A stretch of 64,000 bases of DNA, taken from positions 51,859 through 115,858 of the forward strand of contig JAFSEU010000026.1 of the NCBI GenBank assembly GCA_017435565.1, read 5' to 3'. The notes under the pieces were generated by a model. The model worked only from the letters and a program-made list of their open reading frames with translations. It had not been told where the DNA came from and did no database searches. Shown piece after piece: positions 8,084 through 15,391 of this stretch (its first letter is position 1; every line of letters begins with the position of its first letter). This DNA comes from Oscillospiraceae bacterium (GTDB lineage: Bacteria > Bacillota > Clostridia > Oscillospirales > Ruminococcaceae). Made by a program: the position numbers and the translations under genes.

Positions 8084-9737
8084 GCTTTTTAGTTTTTTGT
8101 CCCTGTTAGGTGCTTTTGTAATATTTTTTACTCAGTCCGCTTTACAGTTTTGCGTAAATGCCGCCGATGTGGCTTTGGATACAATCGACGGCATTACGTT
8201 GTACAAGCTCAGCGAGTCTTCTGCATCGGATATAGACGAATGGATTGAAGGTGCTCTGACGGAAAATGCAGGCATAGCCTCTGAATGGTATGTTATCGGG
8301 CTTAGTCAGTATGGGGATTATGATTTTTCAAAGTATCGGGCGGCTCTGCTTGAATATCTTGAAAATAATACCGAAGGCTCTGCTTCATCACGCCAGAAAT
8401 ATGCTCTTGCGCTTGTTGCGGCGTCAAGCACGGATTCGTATATAAACGAGGTGCTTGATGATTCAATTGGCAAGCAGGGGATAATAAGCTGGATATTCGG
8501 TCTGCACCTCTTGAATAACGGCTATGAATCGCAGGAATATTCTTTGCAGCAGATTAAGGAAAAGCTTGTGTCGCTGCAGCTGCCCGACGGAGGGTTTGCC
8601 GTAATGGGCTCAAACTCAGAGGTGGATGCGACCGCTATGGCGCTTGCGGCACTTGCACCGTATTATGACAGCGATTCAGACGTAAAGATTTGTGTGGACA
8701 AAGCACTTGACTTTCTTTCGCAGCAGCAGAATGATACGGGTGATTATTCAAGCTACGGCACGGATAATTCCGAAAGTACAGCGCAGGTTCTGATTGCGCT
8801 TTCATCGCTGGGTATTGACGCGTTGCAGGATTCGAGATTCATCAAAAACGGAAATACTGTTTTTGACGGAATAATGCTGTACCAATTGCCTGACGGCAGC
8901 TTTTCGCATATAAAAGGCGGAGAATCAAACGATTTGTCAACTGTGCAGGTTTTTCTTTCAATGGTTTCCTATCTGCGGATGAACAATGCTGAAAGTTCGC
9001 TTTATATACTGGATTCAATCAATCTCAAAAGTGAAAACAGCGTGGGAAATTCAGAAAGCGAATCTTATTTTGACAGCTCGATTGTCGTGACTGAAGAAAG
9101 CCTTGATCAAGAAAATGAATCTGCAAGCCTTAGCGGAAATTCGGTTAATACATCAATTAGTGAGAAAGCAGGCAGCTATAAGCTTTGGGTAATTCTTGTG
9201 ATTGCTGCAATTGCAACGGCAGTCTGCTTGGCGATGTATGTTTTCAAGCGCCGCAATTTAAAGAATTTTGCAGTTGTCATAATCATAGCTTTGGCGTGCA
9301 TTGCTTTTGTTTTGTTGACTGATTTCAAGAGCAGGGATGAATTTTACAACGTAGCGTCAGATAAAGCCGAAGCCGACGGAAGCGTTATAATTTCAATCAG
9401 ATGCGACGAAATTGAAGATAAAAGCGCAGAGCACATTCCCGATGACGGTACTATTCTCAATGATACCGAGCTTGAATTCAGTTCCGGCAATACCGTATAT
9501 GATATTCTTTTGCAGGCAACAATCGAAAATGGAATACATCTTGAAACAAGCTCGGTCGGCAGCTCGGTTTATGTCGAAGGAATCGCGAACATTTATGAAT
9601 TTGATTTCGGCGAGCTTTCCGGCTGGATGTATTATGTAAACGGTGAGGAGCCGTCAGTTGGTTGCGGTGATTGCAAAGTGAATTCCGGCGATGTGATAGA
9701 ATGGGTATATACCTGCGATTTCGGAAAAAACGGTTAA
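8073..9737 (+). CDS. Intrinsic-factor-like surface protein: alpha/alpha toroid, membrane hairpin, DUF4430 beta domain
   Basis: The 554-residue product starts at ATG 8073, overlapping the previous gene by 11 bases; an upstream TTG at 8049 lacks a better ribosome site. After a signal peptide (about 1-31) comes a helical repeat region (about 35-310) with prenyltransferase/terpene-cyclase-type repeats such as QLPDGGFAVMG, DATAMALAAL and QLPDGSFSHI. A Ser-rich linker follows, then two membrane helices (about 370-391 and 399-416) around a KRRNLK loop. The C-terminal domain (about 435-554) has SGWMYYVNGE and GDVIEWVYT, the DUF4430 hallmarks. The alpha-toroid plus beta-domain order is that of animal intrinsic factor, haptocorrin and transcobalamin. 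In a B12-riboswitch operon it is most simply a cobalamin-capturing protein; binding itself is inferred. Confidence 0.8.
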   Translation: MKNKLFSFLSLLGAFVIFFTQSALQFCVNAADVALDTIDGITLYKLSESSASDIDEWIEGALTENAGIASEWYVIGLSQYGDYDFSKYRAALLEYLENNTEGSASSRQKYALALVAASSTDSYINEVLDDSIGKQGIISWIFGLHLLNNGYESQEYSLQQIKEKLVSLQLPDGGFAVMGSNSEVDATAMALAALAPYYDSDSDVKICVDKALDFLSQQQNDTGDYSSYGTDNSESTAQVLIALSSLGIDALQDSRFIKNGNTVFDGIMLYQLPDGSFSHIKGGESNDLSTVQVFLSMVSYLRMNNAESSLYILDSINLKSENSVGNSESESYFDSSIVVTEESLDQENESASLSGNSVNTSISEKAGSYKLWVILVIAAIATAVCLAMYVFKRRNLKNFAVVIIIALACIAFVLLTDFKSRDEFYNVASDKAEADGSVIISIRCDEIEDKSAEHIPDDGTILNDTELEFSSGNTVYDILLQATIENGIHLETSSVGSSVYVEGIANIYEFDFGELSGWMYYVNGEEPSVGCGDCKVNSGDVIEWVYTCDFGKNG

Positions 9738-9758
9738 TGAAAGGGCGAGGCAATAAAA

Positions 9759-10022
9759 ATGAACAAAAACGCTTTCTTTCAAAATAAAACTTGCGAGTTT
9801 TTTCCTTGCCACAGCGGAATCAGCATCGATGATTTCAATTGTATGTTCTGCTACTGCCCTTTATATATGCTCGGCAGCGAGTGCGGCGGGAATTACAGAA
9901 TATTGCCCGAAGGCATCAAGGATTGCAGCGATTGCACCGTGTGCCATTGTAAGGATTCATATAAGCTGATTGAATCAAAGTTTTCGCTGATAGTGCAAAG
10001 GGAACGGCAAAACCGAAAATAA
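9759..10022 (+). CDS. Cysteine-rich small-domain protein linked to cobalamin genes
   Basis: The 87-residue protein has ten cysteines in the pattern NKTCEFFPCH, FNCMFCYCPLY, ECGG and KDCSDCTVCHC. This matches the cysteine-rich small domain (PF04071-like), a probable metal-binding module often encoded near or fused to cobalamin-biosynthesis proteins. No signal peptide is seen, so it should be cytoplasmic. It lies 21 bases after the intrinsic-factor-like gene and closes the operon. A role in handling the corrinoid or its metal is plausible but not shown. Confidence 0.8.
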   Translation: MNKNAFFQNKTCEFFPCHSGISIDDFNCMFCYCPLYMLGSECGGNYRILPEGIKDCSDCTVCHCKDSYKLIESKFSLIVQRERQNRK

Positions 10023-10044
10023 AGCTTTAATATTGAAACAGATT

Positions 10045-10086
10045 AAAAGCCGCTTCAGACTTTGTGTCAGAAGCGGCATAGCTTTT
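10045..10086 (+). terminator. Probable terminator ending the B12 operon
   Basis: GCCGCTTC and GAAGCGGC form a stem, with GAC/GTC inside and AAAAGC/GCTTTT outside. The T tract is short, so termination strength is uncertain. Confidence 0.55.
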
Positions 10087-10107
10087 AATACTGAGAAAAA
10101 TATAGTA

Positions 10108-10136
10108 TTGACAGGACGAGATATTTGTGCTATAAT
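10108..10136 (+). promoter_or_regulatory. Promoter of the Mn riboswitch/mntP unit
   Basis: This is a consensus promoter with TTGACA (10108-10113), a 17-bp spacer and TATAAT (10131-10136). Transcription should begin near 10143, just ahead of the riboswitch. Confidence 0.85.
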
Positions 10137-10146
10137 AATCGCAATA

Positions 10147-10280
10147 TGAGGGAGTAGCAGGCGCATATTCTGCGCAGCAAGTCAACATTCTAACCCAAAG
10201 CGGGTTTGGCTTGTTTTAAATTGCGAGACTCATGCTGAGCAGGTTTGTGCTATGCGTGGAGTCTTTGTGTTTGCCCTGAC
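10147..10280 (+). ncRNA. yybP-ykoY (manganese) riboswitch
   Basis: The leader contains GAGGGAGTAGC followed by hairpins, GCGAGAC and TTGCCCTGACGCC, which match the two conserved loops that dock in the yybP-ykoY class. It lies between a strong promoter and an intrinsic terminator ahead of mntP, the commonest partner of this riboswitch. By family, Mn2+ binding favours antitermination and turns on export. The exact ends are approximate. Confidence 0.82.
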
Positions 10281-10281
10281 G

Positions 10282-10317
10282 CCAAGCGTGGCTTTCGCCG
10301 TGCTTGGTTTATTTTTT
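10282..10317 (+). terminator. Riboswitch expression-platform terminator
   Basis: CCAAGC (10282-10287) pairs with GCTTGG (10302-10307), with GGC/GCC inside, and is followed by TTTATTTTTT. Its 5' strand abuts the conserved CTGACGCC of the aptamer, as expected for a Mn-controlled terminator. Confidence 0.8.
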
Positions 10318-10340
10318 GTCAAAAAACGGAGGAACAGAAA

Positions 10341-10925
10341 ATGAAACTGGGGTTTGCTTTCTTTTTCAACAGTATTTTGCTCGGTGTAGGTCTTGCTATG
10401 GACGCTTTTTCGGTGTCGCTTGCCAACGGTCTGAATGAACCGCAGATGAAAAAATCCAAAATGTGCGGCATTGCAGGTGTTTTTTCGGCATTTCAGTTTG
10501 CAATGCCGATGATAGGCTGGATATGTGTATCCACCGCTATGCAGTATTTCAAAGCGTTTGAAAAATGCATACCCTGGATTGCGCTTGCTTTGCTTGGCTT
10601 TATAGGTGGTAAAATGCTTTTCGAGGGAATAAAGAACAGGGACGATGATGAAGAAAAAAGCGCTGTGGGATTCGGTGCTCTTCTGCTGCAGGGAGTTGCC
10701 ACTTCAATCGACGCACTTTCTGTCGGTTTTACAATTGCGGATTATGATTTGCTTGATGCCGCTCTTGCCTGTCTGATGATTGGCGCAGTAACCTTTCTTA
10801 TCTGCTTTGCGGGCATTGCAATCGGTAAAAAGGCAGGAACTAAACTTGCAGGCGGAGCCGGAATCTTAGGCGGTTCAATTCTCATTTTTATCGGACTTGA
10901 AATCTTTATATCAAGCCTGATTTAA
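10341..10925 (+). CDS. mntP: Manganese efflux pump MntP
   Basis: This 194-residue protein has six predicted membrane helices in two homologous halves. Each half carries the family's acidic motif, GLAMDAFSVSLANG in the first and GVATSIDALSVGF in the second; those aspartates bind the metal in MntP. The start at ATG 10341 follows GGAGG closely. An in-frame upstream start at 10245 would lie inside the riboswitch and is rejected. It exports Mn2+ when the metal is in excess. Confidence 0.95.
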   Translation: MKLGFAFFFNSILLGVGLAMDAFSVSLANGLNEPQMKKSKMCGIAGVFSAFQFAMPMIGWICVSTAMQYFKAFEKCIPWIALALLGFIGGKMLFEGIKNRDDDEEKSAVGFGALLLQGVATSIDALSVGFTIADYDLLDAALACLMIGAVTFLICFAGIAIGKKAGTKLAGGAGILGGSILIFIGLEIFISSLI

Positions 10926-10977
10926 TCAAATTTCGGGAATATAACTGAATTTATATATACATAGGATGAGGGTTAAA

Positions 10978-11364
10978 ATGGATAATAGCAATGCAATTCA
11001 GAAAATGTGTGAGATATATGAGAAAATGCTCAGCGAGAATTTTACAGGTCAGTTATCATACGAAGACGGTTGGATAATCTGGAAAATGCCAAATGATATA
11101 ATCATAAAATCCACAATTAACATTCCTCCGGGCGAGGGCTATATCTGCGCATATTATTTTGACGGAAAAAAGGAAAATGCCCTTACTCATTGGCACCCGG
11201 AAGTTGATGAAATTTACGAGGATTTAATGAAAATCAATTGCGGTGAGATATTCTGGATATCGACACGGAGAAAATCCCGCGCCAATAGATTGCCTGTTAT
11301 GTTTGAAAAATATGAATGGGATGAATTGAGCGAAGATATAAAAAATATGTATATCATATTGTGA
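10978..11364 (+). CDS. Uncharacterised 128-residue protein
   Basis: The ATG at 10978 follows GAGGG at good distance; an in-frame ATG at 10966 has no site. The product is cytoplasmic, with no signal or membrane segment, and is rich in aromatic and acidic residues. A THWHPE segment near residue 80 and a C-terminal TRRKSRANRLPV basic patch are the only notable features. It follows mntP by 52 bases and may be read through from it. I do not recognise the family. Confidence 0.7.
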   Translation: MDNSNAIQKMCEIYEKMLSENFTGQLSYEDGWIIWKMPNDIIIKSTINIPPGEGYICAYYFDGKKENALTHWHPEVDEIYEDLMKINCGEIFWISTRRKSRANRLPVMFEKYEWDELSEDIKNMYIIL

Positions 11365-11400
11365 TTAGTCGCAAATACCTTTGATTTTATGACTTATAGA

Positions 11401-11441
11401 AAAATACCCGCAGCAGACAGACTTGTCTGTTGTGGGTATTT
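11401..11441. terminator. Bidirectional terminator between convergent units
   Basis: AAATACCCGCAGCAGACA pairs imperfectly with TGTCTGTTGTGGGTATTT, and each strand has a T-rich 3' side. It serves the gene ending at 11364 and the eight-gene minus operon ending at 11444. Confidence 0.85.
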
Positions 11442-11443
11442 GT

Positions 11444-12874
11444 TTATTTGAGGCGTTTTTCGGTGCTGTCAGCAATGACCTCATGTGCCTGCACCTGTGC
11501 ATATTTCGGAAGTCTGCTGTTTACTTCGGCAACAATATCTTCACCGTCGCATTCGCAAACAACAAAAAGTGACGCAAAGATTTTGCCACAGCGTTCATAA
11601 ACCTTGGCGTGGCTTATCTGGGAATATTCCATAAAAATGCTTTCGATTTCATCGGGAAAAACATTTTCGCCGTTTGAGAGCAGAATCATTCTGCGCTTTC
11701 TTTCGGTTACATAAAGCTTGCCTTCCCTTAAAAAGCCGAGGTCGCCCGTGCGGAAAAATCCTTCGCTGTCAAAAGCTTTTTCTGTGGCGCAGATATTGCC
11801 GAAATAACCCGAAGAAACATTGTCGCCTTTGACGGTTATTTCACCGATACCGTTTTCATCAATATCTCTTATCTGAATGTCGATTGTTTCCATAACTGTG
11901 CCGACCGATTCAAAGTCGTAAGGGTCGGAGTATTCGCAGCTTATAAGCGATGATGTTTCCGACAGACCATATGCTTCGAGAAGGTTGAGCTTTGCATTTT
12001 TCAAAAATCTGCGTATTTCAGTTTTGAGATATGCTCCTCCGCTGAAAAGGTAGCGGATGTTTCCTCCGAGAGCCGCAGCAGGCGGTAAGTTGTTCGCAAT
12101 GCACGCCGAATAAAGCTTTTCGTATATCAGTGGAACAGCGCAGAATACCGTGGGTTTTACGATTGCAATTTCCTGCATAATGAGCTTTGTGTCACTGCAT
12201 ATGTATATGCTCATTCCCGAAATAAGCGAGTAAAGAAAATTGCATATGCCGCCGTAGGTATGGCTGAGAGGCAAAAACAGATAGCATTTGTCCTTTGAAG
12301 AGAACGGCGCCCTTTTTTTGAGGCTTTCCCAGTTGGCAAACATATTGTCCTGTGAAAGCATAACTGCCTTCGGAATTCCTGTTGTACCCGACGAGAAGAT
12401 GATTTTGCAGCATATGTCGGTTTCAAGCGGATTTGGAACCGGCAAATCTGATTGTGCTGTCTGCAAAAGCTCTTCCATAACGATGTACAGAATCTGCGGA
12501 AACTTTTCTTTCAGCAAATTCACAACACTTTCTTTCCGGCGTGAATATATCACCGCACCTGCGTCGAGAAGCTCTGCTGCATTGATGATATCCTGTGATG
12601 ACCATTCTTTTGATACGGTGCAGCTTACTCCTACATAGCCCATAACTGCAATGTCTGCAACCATATAATTATAGGAATTTGCTCCGAAAATGATGATTTT
12701 TTTGCCGTAAAGTCCTTTGCTGAGCAATGTTGCGGCAACTCTGTGAACATCATCCGCAAAGCAGTCAAAGCTTTTGCCCTCGAATGTGTCACCTTTTCTC
12801 TCAAAAATATATTCGTGACCTTTAAACTGCACAGCTCCCTTGATAAGCAAGCTGTGTATATCATATTCTGCCAT
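11444..12874 (-). CDS. ANL-superfamily acyl-adenylate ligase (second of a pair)
   Basis: The 476-residue protein has the AMP-forming ligase motifs in order: phosphate-binding FSSGTTGIPKAVM (near 165), YGLSETSS, FRTGDLGFLREGKL and ERKRRMILLSNGENVFP. The last residues are TEKRLK, placing the usual catalytic lysine near the end, so the C-terminal lid is present. It should activate a carboxylic acid with ATP, then form a CoA thioester or another ester/amide. No carrier protein is encoded nearby. It overlaps the upstream ligase gene by 14 bases and is the last gene of the operon. The substrate is unknown. Confidence 0.85.
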   Translation of the reverse strand: MAEYDIHSLLIKGAVQFKGHEYIFERKGDTFEGKSFDCFADDVHRVAATLLSKGLYGKKIIIFGANSYNYMVADIAVMGYVGVSCTVSKEWSSQDIINAAELLDAGAVIYSRRKESVVNLLKEKFPQILYIVMEELLQTAQSDLPVPNPLETDICCKIIFSSGTTGIPKAVMLSQDNMFANWESLKKRAPFSSKDKCYLFLPLSHTYGGICNFLYSLISGMSIYICSDTKLIMQEIAIVKPTVFCAVPLIYEKLYSACIANNLPPAAALGGNIRYLFSGGAYLKTEIRRFLKNAKLNLLEAYGLSETSSLISCEYSDPYDFESVGTVMETIDIQIRDIDENGIGEITVKGDNVSSGYFGNICATEKAFDSEGFFRTGDLGFLREGKLYVTERKRRMILLSNGENVFPDEIESIFMEYSQISHAKVYERCGKIFASLFVVCECDGEDIVAEVNSRLPKYAQVQAHEVIADSTEKRLK

Positions 12875-14312
12875 TGTTCAAACGCTCCTTCAGCTTGTTG
12901 TAATTTATTTTCGTGTGATGCTTTGCATCGCAGGGAATTTTCTTTGTGAATTTTATTTTCGGTTCGTCGATTCCGATATCTTGCAAAAATCTTCTTATTT
13001 CAGTTATATCGACGGATTTTTTACTGCCTTGCAGAAAAACATAAACACTATTGTTATGTTCAAGAACGGCGCATTTGGGAATGTCACAAAAATTTGCTAT
13101 AAGCTTCTGCTCAATGCAGTTGCTGTATATTTTACTGCCGCCGACATTTATGAAGTTTTTGTTTTTTCCGAGAAAATATATCAGCTCACCGTTGTCTTGC
13201 GCAATGTCACTTGTGCGGTGCCAGAGAATGCCGCTTTCGTCTGTTTCTTTTGTGTAAGGGTCGCTTGTCAGATAGCTTTTCAGCAGAGCGCGGCTTGATA
13301 CAAGAATTTCGCCGTTATCATCAAGCTTTATGCGCACACCGTTGACAGCACGTCCGAGAATGGAACGCTGCTCTTCTTTGAGTACTTTGATAAACTCGTC
13401 AAGGTTGGCAGTCGCAATCAGATTGCATTCTGTGGAACCGTAAATCACTTGACATAAACAGGAGTTGAACTTTTTGCGTATTAGCATTGCTTCGTGCAGG
13501 TTTAATATTGCACCGCCGAAATACAAGGTTTTGAGCTTTGGAAAAATATTCTGCGCCTTAAGGCAGAAATCGGGTGATGTGATGATCATACTGACAGGCT
13601 CGTTTTCAAACAGCTTTAAAAGCCTGTTTATTCTGCCGCTGCGGTATTTGCCGAGATTCAGCTGCGGTAGCACGGTAGTAAAGCCGTTGAGTATATTTGC
13701 AAAAACATATATGTATGATGTGGTCAGGACAGTTTCGTTACTGCCGCAGGTAATATTGCTGTTGATAAGCTCAAGCTGGTGCATAAGGTCGCGGTGCGTG
13801 CGAAGTGCAATTTTCGGTTTTCCTGTTGAGCCAGTTGTCATTGTCAGCAATGCTGTTGTATCTTCTTCTATATCTGTCAGCGCATAGGATTCTGCGGAAA
13901 ACCTTTCAAAACGGTCAATGTTGATGACCTGGCGTATTTTTCCGATTTCTCCGAAAAGCTTTCTCAGGTGCTTTGTTTTGTCGGAAACAAGTACCATCTG
14001 CGGCTCGTAATCTGCAAAAATACGCGCAAGCTTTTCCTGCTTTGCCCATATGTCAACATACATTATTGAAGCGCCTGTTTCAAGCGACGCAAGCATAAAC
14101 ACACAAAGCTTGTATGATGATGATGCAAATGCAAGAATCCTGTCGCCTTTTTTAACATTGCAGCTTGAAAGGTATGCCGCCATTTTACGGACATCACAGT
14201 CAAGCTCGCAAAAGCTTTTTCGGCGGATTTTTTTGCCTTCGCGGTAAACAATTGCGGTTTGCTGACCTTTTGAAAGGCATATTTCTTCAAAAACTTCGAC
14301 TATTCTGCTCAA
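12861..14312 (-). CDS. ANL-superfamily ligase, OleC-like at the C-terminus
   Basis: The 483-residue protein contains the adenylation P-loop MTTGSTGKPKIAL (near 156), YGSTECN and RTSDIAQDNGELIYFLGK. Its end, IPCDAKHHTKINYNKL, resembles the PxDxRHNAKI segment of OleC beta-lactone synthetases and related fatty-acyl ligases rather than ordinary acetyl-CoA synthetases. It shares an ATGA overlap with the BtaA-like gene upstream. Candidate roles are activating a fatty acid or condensing a beta-hydroxy acid. The pairing of two distantly related ligases suggests two different acids or one acid and one transfer step. Confidence 0.8.
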   Translation of the reverse strand: MSRIVEVFEEICLSKGQQTAIVYREGKKIRRKSFCELDCDVRKMAAYLSSCNVKKGDRILAFASSSYKLCVFMLASLETGASIMYVDIWAKQEKLARIFADYEPQMVLVSDKTKHLRKLFGEIGKIRQVINIDRFERFSAESYALTDIEEDTTALLTMTTGSTGKPKIALRTHRDLMHQLELINSNITCGSNETVLTTSYIYVFANILNGFTTVLPQLNLGKYRSGRINRLLKLFENEPVSMIITSPDFCLKAQNIFPKLKTLYFGGAILNLHEAMLIRKKFNSCLCQVIYGSTECNLIATANLDEFIKVLKEEQRSILGRAVNGVRIKLDDNGEILVSSRALLKSYLTSDPYTKETDESGILWHRTSDIAQDNGELIYFLGKNKNFINVGGSKIYSNCIEQKLIANFCDIPKCAVLEHNNSVYVFLQGSKKSVDITEIRRFLQDIGIDEPKIKFTKKIPCDAKHHTKINYNKLKERLNNGRI

Positions 14313-15391
14313 GTTGCATCCTTTCTTCGGTAAAGCAGAAAATCACGGTAAAACCACGAGTTATTCTGCCTGAACAAGCTTTCGGAAAGTTCGTGGTCGC
14401 AGTAAAGCTCATTGGTGTCGGGATATCGTTGGTTCTGCATATTCCAGTAAGCGACCCTGCCGTTTGGATTCATAAGATTTGTTAATTTGCGTGTGTTTTC
14501 TGCAAATTCAGCTTCGTTCATATATTCAAAAATGTCTGAAAGATTGGCAAAATCGACCTTGCCGACACAGAGAGAAAGCATATCTGCATTGACAAGCTTA
14601 ATGCGGTCGATTCTTTTTCGGATTATATCGTAGTTTTCACGTCGCAGATATAAGGGGAGTGAGCAGGGTGTATATCTGCCCGAAACAATATAGTTGATAT
14701 AGGGGTTAAAAGCGTTTACCGTATTTTTAATCCCGAATTCAAAGCGCTTTCGTATATCACTTCCGCTTTTTTCCTTGTCGCTTACATAGTCATAAAAGCT
14801 GCTGTCACGACCGAGCCTGCCCATAATCTTATATCCGAAATAGATTCGGAAAATCGCATTGAAGCGGCGGTTGTCAATGTGCTTTTTATAAAACTCATAT
14901 TGATTGTGCAGATTGTCAATATGAGCAAATTGCAAAAACTCTTCACGGGTTGAGAAAAGCGGAATCATATAGTTTCTGAAAATGTCAAAATAGTGTTCAA
15001 ACTTTCCTGCATGAATAATGCCCTGCTCGATAAGATTGATGTTTTTATCAAAGAAACGTCGTGCCTGCTCAGAAAGAGCACAGCGCACCCTTTTGTAAAG
15101 CATCAAGCGTTTTCCGCCGCACACTCCGAGAAGGGTAAGCGTTTCTTTGTAACACAGGTATTTAAAGCAGGCTATTTTCAGTTCACAGCAGTAAAGCTGA
15201 GTTTTGTTGACATCAAAAGCATATATCATCGACGGGTCTTTTGTGAGCATTGCCAGAGTATTGTCACCCGCAGAGGCTACCGAGATGCCGACCTCACCCT
15301 TTTGTATATCAAGGGCCTTGAGAAGAATTTCAGTGTCCTCCCAGCAGTTTGAATACCGTATAAAGGAAAAGTCAGCCTTACTCATTTTCAT
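14309..15391 (-). CDS. BtaA/DUF3419-like 3-amino-3-carboxypropyl transferase
   Basis: The 360-residue protein begins with IRYSNCWEDTEILLKAL and ASAGDNTLAML, then YAFDVNKTQLYCCELK, the SAM-binding opening of the DUF3419 family. Near the end it has LSDIFEYMNEAEF and GRVAYWNMQNQRYP, also typical. BtaA moves the aminocarboxypropyl group of SAM onto diacylglycerol to make homoserine-type betaine lipid. No BtaB-type methyltransferase is visible in the operon, so the product would not be a normal betaine lipid. The start could be ATG 15391 or 15385; both overlap the preceding gene's stop. The substrate here is an inference. Confidence 0.82.
   Translation of the reverse strand: MKMSKADFSFIRYSNCWEDTEILLKALDIQKGEVGISVASAGDNTLAMLTKDPSMIYAFDVNKTQLYCCELKIACFKYLCYKETLTLLGVCGGKRLMLYKRVRCALSEQARRFFDKNINLIEQGIIHAGKFEHYFDIFRNYMIPLFSTREEFLQFAHIDNLHNQYEFYKKHIDNRRFNAIFRIYFGYKIMGRLGRDSSFYDYVSDKEKSGSDIRKRFEFGIKNTVNAFNPYINYIVSGRYTPCSLPLYLRRENYDIIRKRIDRIKLVNADMLSLCVGKVDFANLSDIFEYMNEAEFAENTRKLTNLMNPNGRVAYWNMQNQRYPDTNELYCDHELSESLFRQNNSWFYRDFLLYRRKDAT

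Noticed and set aside
10245..10340. N-terminal extension of MntP
   Set aside because: The extra codons cover the conserved riboswitch and terminator, and MntP proteins start at the membrane helix after ATG 10341.
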